64,000 bases of DNA, taken from positions 1,223,595-1,287,594 of the forward strand of contig NW_006768777.1 of the NCBI RefSeq assembly GCF_000204055.1, read 5' to 3'. The notes below the pieces were generated by a model. That model was given only the letters and a program-made list of their open reading frames with translations. It searched no databases and was not told where the DNA came from. A program made the position numbers and the translations under genes. Positions within the stretch are counted from its first letter, which is position 1. Every line of letters starts with the position of its first letter. The stretch is from Melampsora larici-populina 98AG31. Lineage: Eukaryota; Basidiomycota; Pucciniomycetes; Pucciniales; Melampsoraceae. This document shows positions 45,336-57,533 of the stretch, one piece after another.

Positions 45336-48300
45336 ATGCCATCCGACCCATGTGAGTAACCAGCCAACCCTTTGATCCACCGCACGTTGGCTGATTCAAA
45401 GATACAGACATCGAAGCTGTTTCGTTAGACCCAGTCAACCCCCGATTCCGATGCAACGCTTGCAACACCCGCGGCATGGCCAACTACGAGCATCATGTCA
45501 GATCGTCTGCCCACCAGAACAAGGTCGCGAGGTACCTCTCACGCATTGCCGCCAAAGAACAAGCGCTGGTTGGATTAGAAGCACAAGAATCCAGGGGAAT
45601 AGATCCACCGGAGGCCCTTGCCTTGGACGCAGGGCTAGATTTTGAACCTGATCCTAATCCGGAAGACGCAATAGGCGATCCGCCATCTCCCCTCACCTAT
45701 CTCCGGTCACTGCAATCTCCTGACGTCCTTGGCGACCAATTGCTCAACCATCCCACGGATACTGATGATCCCGATGCACGCATCCGCTTCAACATGCTTT
45801 GAGAAGCTCTTGAGAACCTAGAAACACTCAATCTTGACAATGAGGACGGCGATATAGACAAAGAAGAGCCGCCTCAGGACGCAAATGTTGCCCGCGCACG
45901 AGCCCAAGAAGCCATCGAGTGGCATCCGTTCAAAAACAAAGAGGTGAGGCACATCATTTATGTTGGCATGACATAACGACTGACTTGGCGCTTCCATCAT
46001 GGTCAGCAGGTCGCCGGTTTGCTCATCATAGGATCTCCTCGTCACCTACTATCTCGCTCACAGTACTTGTACATCCGTTCGATCTTACGCATTTGTGATG
46101 TGAAGCTCCCCGAATGGGGGACTCTGAGGGAACTTAAGGTCAGGCTGAAGGCCCGGCTTGGCATATCTTTATCCAAAAGAAGCAGTCCATTCCCATCCTG
46201 CTACTGTTACACAGTTCCATGAATATTTCCTGAGTAGCCATTGTGATATATGTAGTCAATATTTTGAGATGTGTGGCTCAATCTGAACAAAGTTACAGCA
46301 TGTATTACACATGAACTTCTTATCTAGATGAGCAGAAAACTGAGCGGACCTGTATGTAGCTGATAGCTAAGGATTTACTCAGATGTTTGCACATATGTAG
46401 TGTATGCTTTATGGCTCAGATGTGCAGTGCAAGATGATTTGATGCACCATTCTTCTCTCAATGATATTCCCAGCCTAGGTCATGTTCCGACCAGGGAACA
46501 TATTTAATGCTGGCAGTGTAAGGTCAGGCTGAAGGCCCGGCTTGGCATATCTTTATCCAAAAGAAGCAGTCCTTCAGGGATTCCCTTGTTCGGCCTAAAA
46601 GTTCAGACTATCATATCCAACGTAGGTACTTTTGAAGTATGTCCAAATGGAAGGGCGAGTGCTGAATGACCTTCGTTTCTTCAGGAATTGGCCAATCCAT
46701 TCGTCAGTCCCCATTTGGTGTTCGTACCGGAATTGCCCATTGATAGTAAGGTCAACCGCCTCTCTCAATCACGAAAATGGCGTGAGTGTTACTCGGCCGA
46801 CCTTCGCGTCCAAATGGTGGTAGAAAATCGCAAACACTTCTATATATACGAACCGGTGGAGCTAAAAACGGGCCAGCTTGCAGTTCCGATGTTTTTCTTT
46901 CAAGTTAATGACAAATTGCACGCGAAGTGTCTTCCTGCATCCATTCAAAATGATCTCAACAATCCGGACCATCTCATCATAGTGATACCACAAGAACCAC
47001 CATTCGATTCAGAGGATTTTTACACGTTTGCACTCGAAGACTTTGCTATGCCTTTTCATGACATAACCCTGGACAACGGGCAGTATCTAAAGGACCTCTG
47101 TGGGTCTTTTATGTATCGTACGCACGCTTGGTTTAACATAGAGAATTGTGTACATTTATATATTTATATATTAATCGGCGACTCTCACTCACATACGCAG
47201 AACAACAGGACGGGGGCGTCGTTACTCAACCGCTTCGAAACCCGTGGCGCGAAAAAGCCGGAGGCAAAGTGGTTCGCCATGTGCCAATTACCTTATATTC
47301 GGACGATACTTCGGGTAATGTGTCCAAAAAATGGAACAAACATATGAGCGTGTACCTGACGCTTTCGGGGTTGGCCCCAGAGTGGACCAACCAAGAGTAT
47401 AACATCCATTACTTGGCGACTTCGAACAGCGCAAGCGCACTGGAATTGCTTGATGAGGTGGTTGATGATATAAAGTCAGGAAACGGACCGTCCTTCTGAT
47501 CCGTTTGTTTTCCATATACTGAGTCTCATGTTTTTTCAACCAGTGACCATGGCGAAAATGGATTTATTGCATACGACGAGGTTCTTCAGGAAGAGGTCTT
47601 GGTCATGGTGGTGGTGCTATGCCACCTCGGTGACTCCCCTATGCACGCCGAGATATGCAACACAACTAATCCCGCGAACACTTTGACTCCATGTCGGATG
47701 TGTGAGCTGAGGGTTGAACGCAAAGTCGACAAGGAGGATCAACGCTTTGTACGTGATTTTTTGGGTCTCGACGAACTCGGGCACAAGGTATGTGTTTTGC
47801 TGAGACCCTTGGGAGAAGGCACTTACTGAAGTATGAACGCAGGCGACCTTGCCAGCTCGCAGGTGGCATGTGACTCTTGAACGAACTCAGGAACTATGGG
47901 ACCTAGCCCAAAAAAAAACACGAAGACGCTCGTGGATGACAAGGCCCGGGTTTATGGCCTCCGAGATCCGTTCAATGATTACTTTGTACAAAAGGTCCTT
48001 CACGCTCTAAAAATTCTACCGCCGCACGAGGTGGAGTCGCTGTGCAACCGCCTGAAAGAAGAGAAGGGTCTCAAACTTTTCAACCCTATGTTGAGGCTCA
48101 GAGGTGCGGTCAAGTCTTTTTCATTTGTGTAATAGCTGTTCTAAATACATATGTTTCCTAATAGGATTTGACGGTCACATCGACACCCCGCTGGAAGTCC
48201 TTCATGTGGTGCTCCTTGGAATTGTGAAATATCTTTTTCGCGACCTAATGAAGCAACTGTCACCGATGAAGCCCGGTTCAGAAAAATTCAACAACATATC

Positions 48301-49781
48301 GGCTCGTTGGCGCGCGTTCAACTCGCGCGGTTTGAATAGCCCTCCTGTGCAGTCTCTTAATTTAATTCAGTACTATAATAGCTTAGTTGGGAAAGACTTT
48401 CGGACTGTCCTTCAGACAGTCCCATTTGTGATGTTTCCTTATCTGACCGTGGAACAGCGCCATCTCTGGCTCTCTTTATGCCTGTTAGGTTCCTACATTT
48501 TCCAAACGGAAATAACCGATATGACAGTCTACCTCGCCGAACTGGACAATCATATCGGGGTTTTCCTCAATCAACTAATTCGGTTTACTGCCCAATGGGT
48601 CAATAAACCGAAATTCCATATGTTACTTCACTTGCAAGATTCAATCCGTCGATTTAGACCCGCTTCCCTTTTTGCTACCAAAAAAATGGAATCTTTCAAT
48701 GGCCCTCTGCGAGACGCTTCAGTGCACACGAATCATCAGAGCCCCGGCCGTGACATCGGGAATACTTTCATTACCTCGGCCATTCTACGATTGCTCATTT
48801 CTGGCTCGACTTTTTTTGATAAGGGCCTTCAGGCCCGGGTCACTGCTGGGCCAAGACTCAGATCGCTCCTGACGTCCGTGCCTGAATTGAAAAAATCGAT
48901 GGGACTGAATGATAACCCCAAGGCAGTTTTGCTCATTCAAGAAGGCCGTCAGTGTGTCTTTGTAATGCCTTTGGCCAATGTGACCCCTGACGCCCAAGTG
49001 GATACTCTCTTTTAGGTCGGATGAAGGGGGAAGTCGTGCAACCACCAGCATTGCCCAAATGCGAACCAGGTTGGCCATGGGTGTGTTATGAAAGTGTCAC
49101 CCTGGCGAATGGACAATGTGTGCGCCCTTTGGATTTTATTCTGGTGAGCAAACGTGTGCTCCCAGTGCAAAGTCACCGCCGGCGCCACTGACCCACGTTG
49201 GTTCAACAGCTCAAGGATGAATCATCGGTGGCCCAGGTTCAATCTATCTGGATCCCTCAAGGTAAATCAGCATCCCACATGGTGGTAGTGTTGAAACATT
49301 GTAACAAAGGGCAGCTAGTACCTTTCTATGGAATGCGAGAGATCGTATTGACCCGCGATCAATACGCCAGGAGTGTCAAGGCCAGTGGTAACTTGATCCT
49401 CTTGCCCCAGTTCACTGAGATTTATCATGCAACAGTGCGTATTGATACGGGATCTTGGTTGGTTTCCAGGTACTAATGACCGTACTCAACGTCCAACATA
49501 ACTGTCACGGAGGGAAGTGCGCCGTTACGATGTCCGGCACCAAGAAGATCGAGCGAAAATCTTGTGATGTCCAGGTTTCGGCAATCACTCATTCGGACAC
49601 AAACTCGTACATTCTCAACTCCGCAGCGCATTACTCAGGAGAGATCCATCGCAAGATCGCAAATATCAAACTTAACGCAGTCACGCCGGCACAATGGAAT
49701 GAGACCATAGCGCATGGTATCAACGTATGGAAAGCTACACCACGCCCCAAACAGAAAACCCAACCCGCGGAAGACGCTTAG
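45336..49781 (+). pseudogene. KDZ/Plavaka-like transposase gene, broken
   Basis: The start ATG at 45336 is spliced (45351 to 45408) into a C2H2-like finger ('FRCNACNTRGMANYEHHVRSSAHQ'). Exons continue through 46010-46188, then about 46573-49781 with several introns (for example before 47205, 48167, 49021). The later part has 'FDGHIDTPLEVLHVVLLGIVKYL', 'NKPKFHMLLHLQDSIRRFRPASLF' and a C-terminal 'LNVQHNCHGGKC...YILNSAAHYSGEIHRKIANI', a layout remembered from large Plavaka/KDZ-type transposases of basidiomycetes. Damage: a TGA at 45800-45802, a 384-bp insertion with a 54-bp duplication at 46135-46572, and a one-base shift in an A9 run at 47910-47918. The catalytic acidic residues were not assigned. 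No terminal repeats of the whole element were found. The superfamily name is tentative. Confidence 0.6.
46135..46572. repeat. 330-bp repeat inserted in an exon, flanked by 54-bp direct repeats
   Basis: The 54-bp sequence at 46135-46188 recurs exactly at 46519-46572. Between them lies a 330-bp repeat related to 21470-21604. Removing one 54-mer plus the insert (384 bp) restores the transposase frame ('SLSKRSSP' into 'SGIPLFGLKVQTIISN'). Confidence 0.85.
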
Positions 49782-50013
49782 AGGCCACCTTTACTCATTG
49801 CCATCAATCATAACTTGCTCACATGGACTGACTACATAAATGAAAGCATCTTGTATATAGGACTAAACAAGATTATCACACATGTTTTTCCCTTCGTAAT
49901 GGAATGAAGAGATTTGAATGCCCATGCTAATACGTGAAGCTCGATCTTCCTAGTGTCTATAGTCCGGTTCCTGTTTCCCCCAAAATGTATGGGTCAGCTT
50001 GCGGACCAACGCA
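49782..50013. other. Non-coding spacer
   Basis: No gene is recognised between the transposase remnant and the gag-like fragment. Confidence 0.3.
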
Positions 50014-50490
50014 TCAGAAACTTTCGTCCGACATACCTTCAAGATTCAAGTGACGACGCAGTCGAAATTTGGCAGGGTGAGCCTTTGTACACGTTGAAAT
50101 TTCGTCATTGAGAGTGGAAGGCAAGGTGCGACGTATCACATCGAGTGCACATCTATCTATTACGAGGCCAACGGCTGAGTGAATTTGTGGATGCTTTGAA
50201 ACCAGGTAGTCCTCCACCCCTGTGATATATTCAATCGCCCTCCCAATGTGAGCCATCCACGAGGTCCAGTTAGAACCATCCTCTTCTAAAGCATCGACCT
50301 CTTCGAGGATTTCTTCAACGTCTTCATATTTTTTGAATACTGCCGTGACGATTGAGTAATCGTCATATTGCGCTTGTCGAACTGCTGCATCAATTGCACG
50401 ACGGAACATTGTAACCTGCAAGCTGAGGAACAAGTGTGGGATAAGGAATGTGCTAACAGCACATAAAACACTTGACGGTTCACGCACCAA
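50014..50490 (-). CDS. Copia-type Gag-like open frame, fragment or domesticated
   Basis: An open frame of up to 158 codons on the minus strand. 'MFRRAIDAAVRQAQYDDYSI' may mark the true start, at 50409, with the upstream residues intronic. 'DALEEDGSNWTSWMAHIGRAIEY' followed by 'ALDVIRRTLPSTLNDEI' is the N-terminal pattern of copia Gag (DUF4219/UBN2-like: 'DGSNW..W' and 'I...L'). No zinc knuckle, polymerase or LTR lies nearby. It could be a gag fragment left by decay or a single-gene derivative; the absence of stops in this short stretch proves neither. Confidence 0.5.
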   Translation of the reverse strand: MVREPSSVLCAVSTFLIPHLFLSLQVTMFRRAIDAAVRQAQYDDYSIVTAVFKKYEDVEEILEEVDALEEDGSNWTSWMAHIGRAIEYITGVEDYLVSKHPQIHSAVGLVIDRCALDVIRRTLPSTLNDEISTCTKAHPAKFRLRRHLNLEGMSDESF

Positions 50491-50890
50491 GTTGATTTCG
50501 ACGTTTGAGAAATAATCAAGCGCTATTGGACGATGAAAGAGATGACAGTTTGATCAAGGCAACTCCCAAACTCGGGGGACTCAAGTGCGTGATTGTTTTA
50601 TGGGCCAGATAACAAACAACTTGCCGCAAAGCGCGTGTGGCACCAAGCGCACGCCACCTTGTTTACGACCTCTCCCTCCATCATCCCAATTCGGTGCTCG
50701 TAAACATCGCCCGACGGAAATTAGTCGAAACATGGACCCCGCCCCATTCACTCCCTCTCTGCCCACCAATCCACCGGGAGTTCGAGGAACCCTTTTGGTC
50801 CTAGACCGAAATCCGCGTGTCTTTAGGCTGCCTCACGCTCATTGGTCGGCAAGAAAATTCGCCAGGCACGCAGCCGCTCAGCAGACAGTG

Positions 50891-50897
50891 TATAAAG
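50891..50897 (+). promoter_or_regulatory. TATA-like box upstream of the 51068 gene
   Basis: TATAAAG lies 171 bp before the ATG. It is followed by pyrimidine-rich DNA (CTCTCTCTCCCTCG, about 50930) where transcription probably starts, then by a leader ending ACACTTGCA-ATG. Confidence 0.45.
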
Positions 50898-51067
50898 AGG
50901 GGGGTTTGTTGGTCTCCAGGTCGGTCCCCTCTCTCTCCCTCGCCAAACAAAATTCACCAACTTTGCTTGTCTTCTGTTTGATTTCTCTGGGTTTGATTCT
51001 TCAACCTCCGTGTCTCTTACAAACTTTTTCGTGCTCTTTCCCTTGATTTAATACCCAAACACTTGCA

Positions 51068-53083
51068 ATGTCTTCATTACAAAACCGATCATTCGGTGCG
51101 TCTGGCGCTTCTTCCTCTCACTACCGCTCCCTCTCACTACAACCCCAATCTCATTCCCATTCGTTTTCAGGAAACCTGAGCCAGGAGAATGGTGGATCCC
51201 CTGCTGGATCTAACGCCCCTCGCACCCCGCTCATGGGTGCAACCATCCGTGGCCTCCAACAGCTGGGAGGCTTGCGAGGTAAACCACCTACATCCTGTGT
51301 CCTAATATCTCCCTGGAATGCTCATGTATTGTTTCCTTGATCTATGTTCACAAAGGCCCAGGTGTCAGAGCTACTTCTGTCTCGGGCCGCACGCGAAACG
51401 ACCGTTTGATTTCACCCCGATCTCGAACCCCATCAACATCTTCTGTCGACAGACGTATGGAAGATGAGAGTTCGCAGGTCTTTGATCTAATTGATCAAAG
51501 ATCTTCCAGACCCCTTGGGCCAAACAAAGCTGTTGTCTTTGAGGATGCTGTCTCCAAGGCAGGTCTGGACGCGGTACACCGCGAGGCTGCTCTAGCCAAC
51601 TCCGAGGTAAACCATTTCATCACATATCAATCACGTCAGTATGATTTTGACCATCTCATTTATGAATTAGGCACAAGGTGCTTTCCGTCACATTGTCATC
51701 TGTGTCGGTCAAAGTCAGATCATGTTCGACATGTCGAACTTGTCCGCGAAGATAGTCAATATTTCCAATCAAGTCGCGGGGGTTTTGGAGCAGGTCGAAG
51801 CTGCTTTGGTTAAAGTGGAAAGCATTTCCATGAAGGTTGAAGGTATCATTGACCACGTCACAACCCTCACTGAGCTGGTTCAATCTGGCCCCAACGTTCA
51901 GGCTACTCCCAATGCCGCTTTAGGGGGCAATCCACCGGTGCCAAATGGTGAAACTTGGTCCGTGGCCCCCGAACTGAGGGTAAGCAACAATTTGATCTCT
52001 TCGCCCTCTTTCTTTCCGTACCAAGGACCTGCTGACCGGGGTCAACCACAGGCCGCGATCATCACCACAGCTCACCGCTTCATAACGCAACCCAGCCTGG
52101 AGTCCTATACGTCTTTGGAGACCCCCGAGCACGAGTGGCTTGCACACTCGCTGTTCAATTGCATCAAGGTGCGTGCGAGGTTTGCTCTGATCCAACCTCT
52201 CTACCCAATCTCATTTCCTCCTTCTTCATTAGACTGCTGTCCGTCAACATGCTCCGGTCACCCATTTGCTTCCTCCCCAAGTCAACGGGGTAAGTGATAT
52301 CATATCAACTCGGACTTACAACACCGAAATCAAGAACGTGGCTAAACATATTCGTGAGAGGCTTCATCTGCTGGTGAGTAACACATTTCCCAAGTATGAA
52401 CCAGTCATTCCTTGCTAATGTTCCCGAACAGCTTTTGACCGGCGTTTACGATCCGAAAAACCCGGTTGTGCACGGTGCAGTTCCCAACCTCAAGACACTT
52501 GTGCATCGAGTGAGTGCTTACCATTGCCTGAGTATGCACAACCCCGCAAATACTTATGTTCATTTGTTGTTTCTTTACTCAGATCGCAATCAAATTAGGC
52601 CAAGCTGGTGACCACGTTGACTATGAGTCGGTTTGGGCTCATACGAGCGAGCTTGCTCGCTGCCGAATTGCGTATCTTGTGGGTGACATGCTATGCGGAC
52701 TTCCTCGTTTCACTATGCTTATTTCTAACTTGATTTCATTCTTGTGCCATTAGAGACGCGAGGCCGTCCGTATCTTTCAAATCGGCAGGGGTTCAAGCTC
52801 AATCTGGGCCGCTGTGGACAACCAGTTGCATGATTTACGTCGCCGAGGCAATGAGTATACCGCAGCGTAAGTCATCTGTCACTCTGTTCGGCATGTTGAG
52901 CTACTGGCTGAGGCTTTGGGGCGTGCCAGGTTTTACAACATCGTTTATGAGGATGATTGTTCTGCGTTTGACGGCCAAACCCGGTTTGAAACCGTTTCCG
53001 AAGTGTCGGATTTCCGGTTGCCGGTGGAAGAGGAGGTCAACGCGGCCATCTTGGTCCAAGCTAACAACGTCGAGGCAGCTTGA
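51068..53083 (+). CDS. Nine-exon gene of unknown function with a coiled coil
   Basis: Nine exons join in frame with clean GT-AG sites: 51068-51278, 51356-51606, 51671-51979, 52052-52168, 52233-52373, 52432-52509, 52583-52678, 52754-52866, 52930-53083 (489 aa). The N-terminal ~120 residues are Ser/Gln/His-rich and probably disordered. About 175-222 is a heptad-like region ('NLSAKIVNISNQVAGVLEQV', 'ALVKVESISMKVEGIIDHVT'). The C-terminal half is folded-looking ('YTSLETPEHEWLAHSLFNCI', 'LTGVYDPKNPVVHG', 'RCRIAYLRREAVRIFQIGRG') with an acidic end ('FRLPVEEEVNAAILVQANNV'). No signal peptide or membrane segment is seen. I recognise no domain. Intact frames over nine exons argue that it is a real, maintained gene. 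Its placement between transposon remnants would also fit a repeated, transposon-linked family. Confidence 0.72.
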
Positions 53084-56000
53084 TGGGCGTAGGCCAAGAT
53101 TACGACAATGATCACGCCTTTTCCAGTTATGACCGAACTCACATATCACGTCCCCTTTGCCCGTTCTCTTACGTATCCCTTTGTGTGCGGATGTCTGTTT
53201 ATGCCTGGAACTGCTTTCCCCCCAATGAAAATGAAATAAATTCCTTGTTTGGTGCTTGACTGTGTCTCCCTGTTCAATCCAATAGTCGTGAGCCTGCTAT
53301 TGAGCTGTCCCTTCAGTCCCCGCACGCTGGATACGCACCTTGAAAGGGCACGTGATGACTCCCCGCACCTTTTGCCCGCCGGCGACCATGGGGGTAGGCC
53401 GCCGTCTGCTGGTGTTCTTTCAGTCATGTGGCTCGTTTGAGGCGGTTACGCACCGGCCCACACAGGCCGTCTCCAAACCGAAAATCCAAGGTCTATCTGT
53501 AGGCCGCCCTTCCCTGCAGACGCGGGGTCGGTCTTACAACGGCCTGGCTGGCCCGACCAAAGGCGGTCCAGGCCCTCCGGTGGTGTAGGTACATACATAA
53601 GCTTACAAACTGCTTGGTAAATTCTGACAACACCCTGGAAAGCTTCAGTCAAAAGCCAAAAACAAATGATGATTTAGATTTCACAATCAATGTAAGTAGC
53701 TAAAGTGAAGCGAGAACAAGGTTATAAGTGGTCATAAACGTATTGTAAAGGCAAAAACAAATGATCATTTATGTAGATTCCACGATTGATGTGGAATCTC
53801 AATCTCAGATTCAAGACAGATCTGAGTTTTGTTTGAGACTCCAGTGTGAGAGTCTACATATGCCGTAGTCGTGATAAGATCACGTGACTACAATAATTCA
53901 AGGTTCCTAAATGAAAACCCTGGGGAGCACCAAAGAACCGGGGGGGGATTTTCTGATAACGTGATGATGATAATATCACTAACAATGTGATAATTCTCCA
54001 CTGTGTGGAAGAGTGGATAGGGCAACTGGCAAACCTGAGAAGAATAAAATGTGCATGGATATGTGAGACAGCTCCTTTCAAGAGCTTACAGCGTACACAG
54101 AGCAATGTTTGCCACTTTGGTGCTGGTAAAGAACCAGATTGAAACCCACATAAAGAACGTACAAATTGATGAAAGGGTCAGCTTTTGTTCAGATTCATGT
54201 ATCATGATTATTCAGATAAGACTGACATGATTTTTGATGATGATCACAAATTCTAGCTGAACTGGGTTTTGAGTGCTAATGATACTACCATTAAACAGAC
54301 CTTGTAAGGCCTTGAATCCAAGAAGTGATGTTCTACTCATTTTTTTAAAGTGCATTTAAGCATATTTGCATATATTTAACACCATCAGAATTTTGGAATG
54401 AAAAGACTACTATTTCTTGGAATGACAGCCAATGAGTCTGAGCAACATGTTTGGTTGGCTCAAGGATGCACATATACATTTTCTATAGTTTTTTTGTTCC
54501 AGTCATGTTTAGCTTCACATAGGTTTTCCAACCAAGGCTTGGACCTGGCCCAATCTGAGCTCCAAGAACTAGGCCAATTTGGGCTCTTTTCTTGGCGGCA
54601 GACCTGGACCCGCCCTGGAAAATAGAAATCTCACCTGTGGCAAAGTAACAAGGAGATTGGTGATTTTAGGCGCATTATATTTGCCATCATGGAAATTAAA
54701 ACTCTTTCCCTTCCCTTTTTGGGTCCCTTTGCCATCTTGCCGAGCCTCTCAGAACAACCTTTGTCACCACCAATGCCTCAAATCCCTTTGTTTGAACTAG
54801 GGCTGTGACATGGCCCTGAGAGTGTGACAGGGCGGCCCCAGGCACTGCTTGGCCCAGAGAAGACCCAGAGGGATCTGGAAATCACTCAAGGCCAATCAGG
54901 GCACACCTTGAATTGGATACAGGTGCAGATACAGGGGCAGAAAGGGGAAATTTTGACAGGTGTTGGAGGATTGAGTGTATTGTTTTTTTATCCAACCTGT
55001 ATGCATCTACTTGGAATTTCAAGAGAGCTACAGTTGGTTCTTGATGTAAGTATATCAATGGTCAACAGAAAGTCCTTGCACATATTGTGCAATGCATACT
55101 CACAAAATACGCATATATGCCTATTTTTCCCCAAAAGAAGACAGTGATGTCTGTAAGCCAATTGCCTCATGGGATAAGCATAATATGCTGATTTCTTCTA
55201 AAAAAAATTAGTCAAATGTTCTCATGCCAAGTTCTCCGCTTAACAATACAAGACTCATTGGGCTAATTGCAACAAATTGAAAAGGAGAAACAACACATCA
55301 GTACTACAAACAAAAAAGAAGACAGATCATGAAAGGTAAAAAGTATTGAAAAAAAAATTCAGACATGTTCTCTAAAGCATGAACACATCACCATATCCCA
55401 GTCATGTTCATCCTGGTTCAGTTCATGATCCAGTCCAAACTTAACTGGTCCCTCTCCCTCGCAAAACCGAGTGTTTGCAAGGGAGCGGGACGTGTTCAGT
55501 TTGGACCCGGTCAGGGCTTCTGCCAGCTCGATCTAAGCATATTATGCTTCCAAAGCCAAAAACTTGAGAAACATGCTCAGAGGCAGTATAATTGACTCTT
55601 TTTGTAAGCATATTTCACAAATTTTAATGATTTGTTATGTTTTAGGCATTATGCATCAAGGGTTTTGGTTTTAGCAGGGAGCACACATATACCAAAAAAA
55701 TCACCAAAAATCCTATGCTTGTAGCAAGATATGCCTACTTTGAACTTGCTTACATCAAGAACCGACTGTACTGTCATTCTCAAAAAGCTTGTCAAAGTTT
55801 TCCCACAAAACTCAAGCAGTTTGGCGCAGAATTTTTGGCAAGCTTTGTAAGAACAACAGTATAGAAACCATAATAGACACCATTAGTGGCTCTCAAAGTT
55901 GACCCAGATTTGAAAACCCAGTTGCCCCAGTTGACCTTTTGGAAGTGAGATGTCATCAGATGTCAAGTTGATACACAAAGTTTCCACCAAAAATCAACTG

Positions 56001-56736
56001 GGTCAACCAGGTTTTGTTGGAACCGGGTCTCCTTTGAGAGCCACTATATTTTTTTGGGCAGCCACACGGTTAGGGCCGCCAGAGCATCCACAGGGCTGTT
56101 GGGATTGCTTTCAGTTTGTGTCAGTGCCCCAGGGTGCAGACTGCTTCTTTCTAAGAAAGTGTTGGGCAAAGTCAGCCAGCTGGGGCCAGGTGACAGCCCC
56201 AGCTTGGAGCCTTTTGGCTGGAGCACACCACTCTGAGGCCCAAACGGGCATCCAGAGGGCCAAACACAGTGTCATTTTACTACTCACTGGCAGGCTAGTG
56301 AGTACAACCAACACCGGAACCGCTCCGCAACGCTATGGATTTGGTCCCATATTTGTTGCGGAGCAGAGCCTCCGCTATGAGCGGGCCCGCTATCAAGACG
56401 CTATTTGATAGAAAAATCTCTGACGAGATTGCAGAGCAATAAAACACTCTTTTTGTGCTATATAGCGCGCTATGAAGGCACCACTATATGTTATATAGCA
56501 CACTAGATAGATGACCGGGGGCAGTTAAACGCAGTGTCTGATCAACAAAGTAGCCTCACTGATATTTTATATGAGAACAGGCAAGGAGTTGATTGATACA
56601 CATCAATTCATCTGTTCACGTTACCTTTTCAACCGGAGCAAGGGTAGTGCGTTGGTAATTGGTAGCACCAACATGTTTCAATCTCGCAATCACAGTGAAT
56701 GACCCAAACATATCAATCATTCAGAATCAATCAGAC
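53084..56736. other. 3.6-kb repeat-rich stretch, no gene recognised
   Basis: It holds a GC-rich segment (53280-53590), A/T-rich DNA with a twice-used AAAACAAATGAT motif (about 53660 and 53755), and a foldback at 55430-55515 (arms CCAGTCCAAACTTAACTGGT... / ...GTGTTCAGTTTGGACCCGGT). A GC-rich dispersed repeat (about 56302-56410) follows. No open frame has supporting motifs. Confidence 0.4.
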
Positions 56737-57270
56737 CTTTGTTAACTTTCAATTCAGATTCAGATAAAATTCACAATTTGACATTGTCTTACGTATGGTC
56801 AAGAGATAGCCACCATATTTTGAATCAGTCCAATGAAGCCAAATCTAGACCTCATATCAGTAAATTCAATTTATCATTTTTGAAACTTGAATCAAATCAA
56901 TCTGATTGGATCAATCATCGCCATCAACAAAGTTATCTTAAACCTATCCTTTGGTCAAATAATCTAACCGATCATCAAAAATTGACTCAGAACATTGTAT
57001 CTTTCAACTCCAAAAATAATTGAATCTATTCATAAACTTCAATTTGAGTTCCGAAAAAACCCTGTTACAATATCAATATCTCAATTGATTAAATCAAGAT
57101 GGATTAGTTTTCTTAGATCAGCTTTCTGATCAGAATTATAAAACTCATCCTGATTTGACAACTCAATTAATTGACAACTCAAAACTTGAAACTAGAAGGA
57201 CTTTTTATGGTGATTATTGGGATGTGAAATCACAAGGTGATCACGCTACTAAGCTGTGTGAGGATTAGAA
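56737..57270 (+). pseudogene. Decayed coding-like stretch of unknown family
   Basis: Protein-like sequence can be read in successive plus-strand frames, rich in Asn, Ser and Gln: first 'NLSFLKLESNQSDWINHRHQ', then, after frame changes, 'LIDNSKLETRRTFYGDYWDV'. Stops and shifts separate the pieces and no splice sites explain them. I do not recognise the protein. It could equally be AT-rich DNA that happens to read well. Confidence 0.25.
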
Positions 57271-57533
57271 AAGAAGGTATGAAACTCATTAAGTAATATT
57301 TGGATTCAAATTGAATAAAGAATGTTGAGTGGTACGCGAGTTAGGTCCATCAACAAAGCAGCTGACGGGCCTTGAAAATGTAAGTCAAATTAAGTTTTGA
57401 TTGGGAATAATCAGAATTGATTGTTGAAACGACCAAGTGAAAAGCTGAGGTTCAGATATCATCAGAAATCAAACTCATCATTTCTTTGGGGTGGTAGGAA
57501 TCAAGAATCAAGTGCCATGTATGACTTCAGGGC

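Noticed and set aside
49013..49191. Stops TAG (49013) and TGA (49189) in the KDZ-like gene, first counted as nonsense mutations
   Set aside because: Both fall in probable introns: CTCTCTTTTAG acceptor ending at 49015, and a GTGAGC donor at 49143 with acceptor CAACAG near 49209. They were left out of the TGA tally.
52830..53111. Alternative last-exon frame of the 51068 gene ending at 53111
   Set aside because: The frame joined through acceptor GTGCCAG (52929) gives an acidic, protein-like C-terminus ending at 53083. The alternative is Arg/Ser-rich and looks like an out-of-frame reading.
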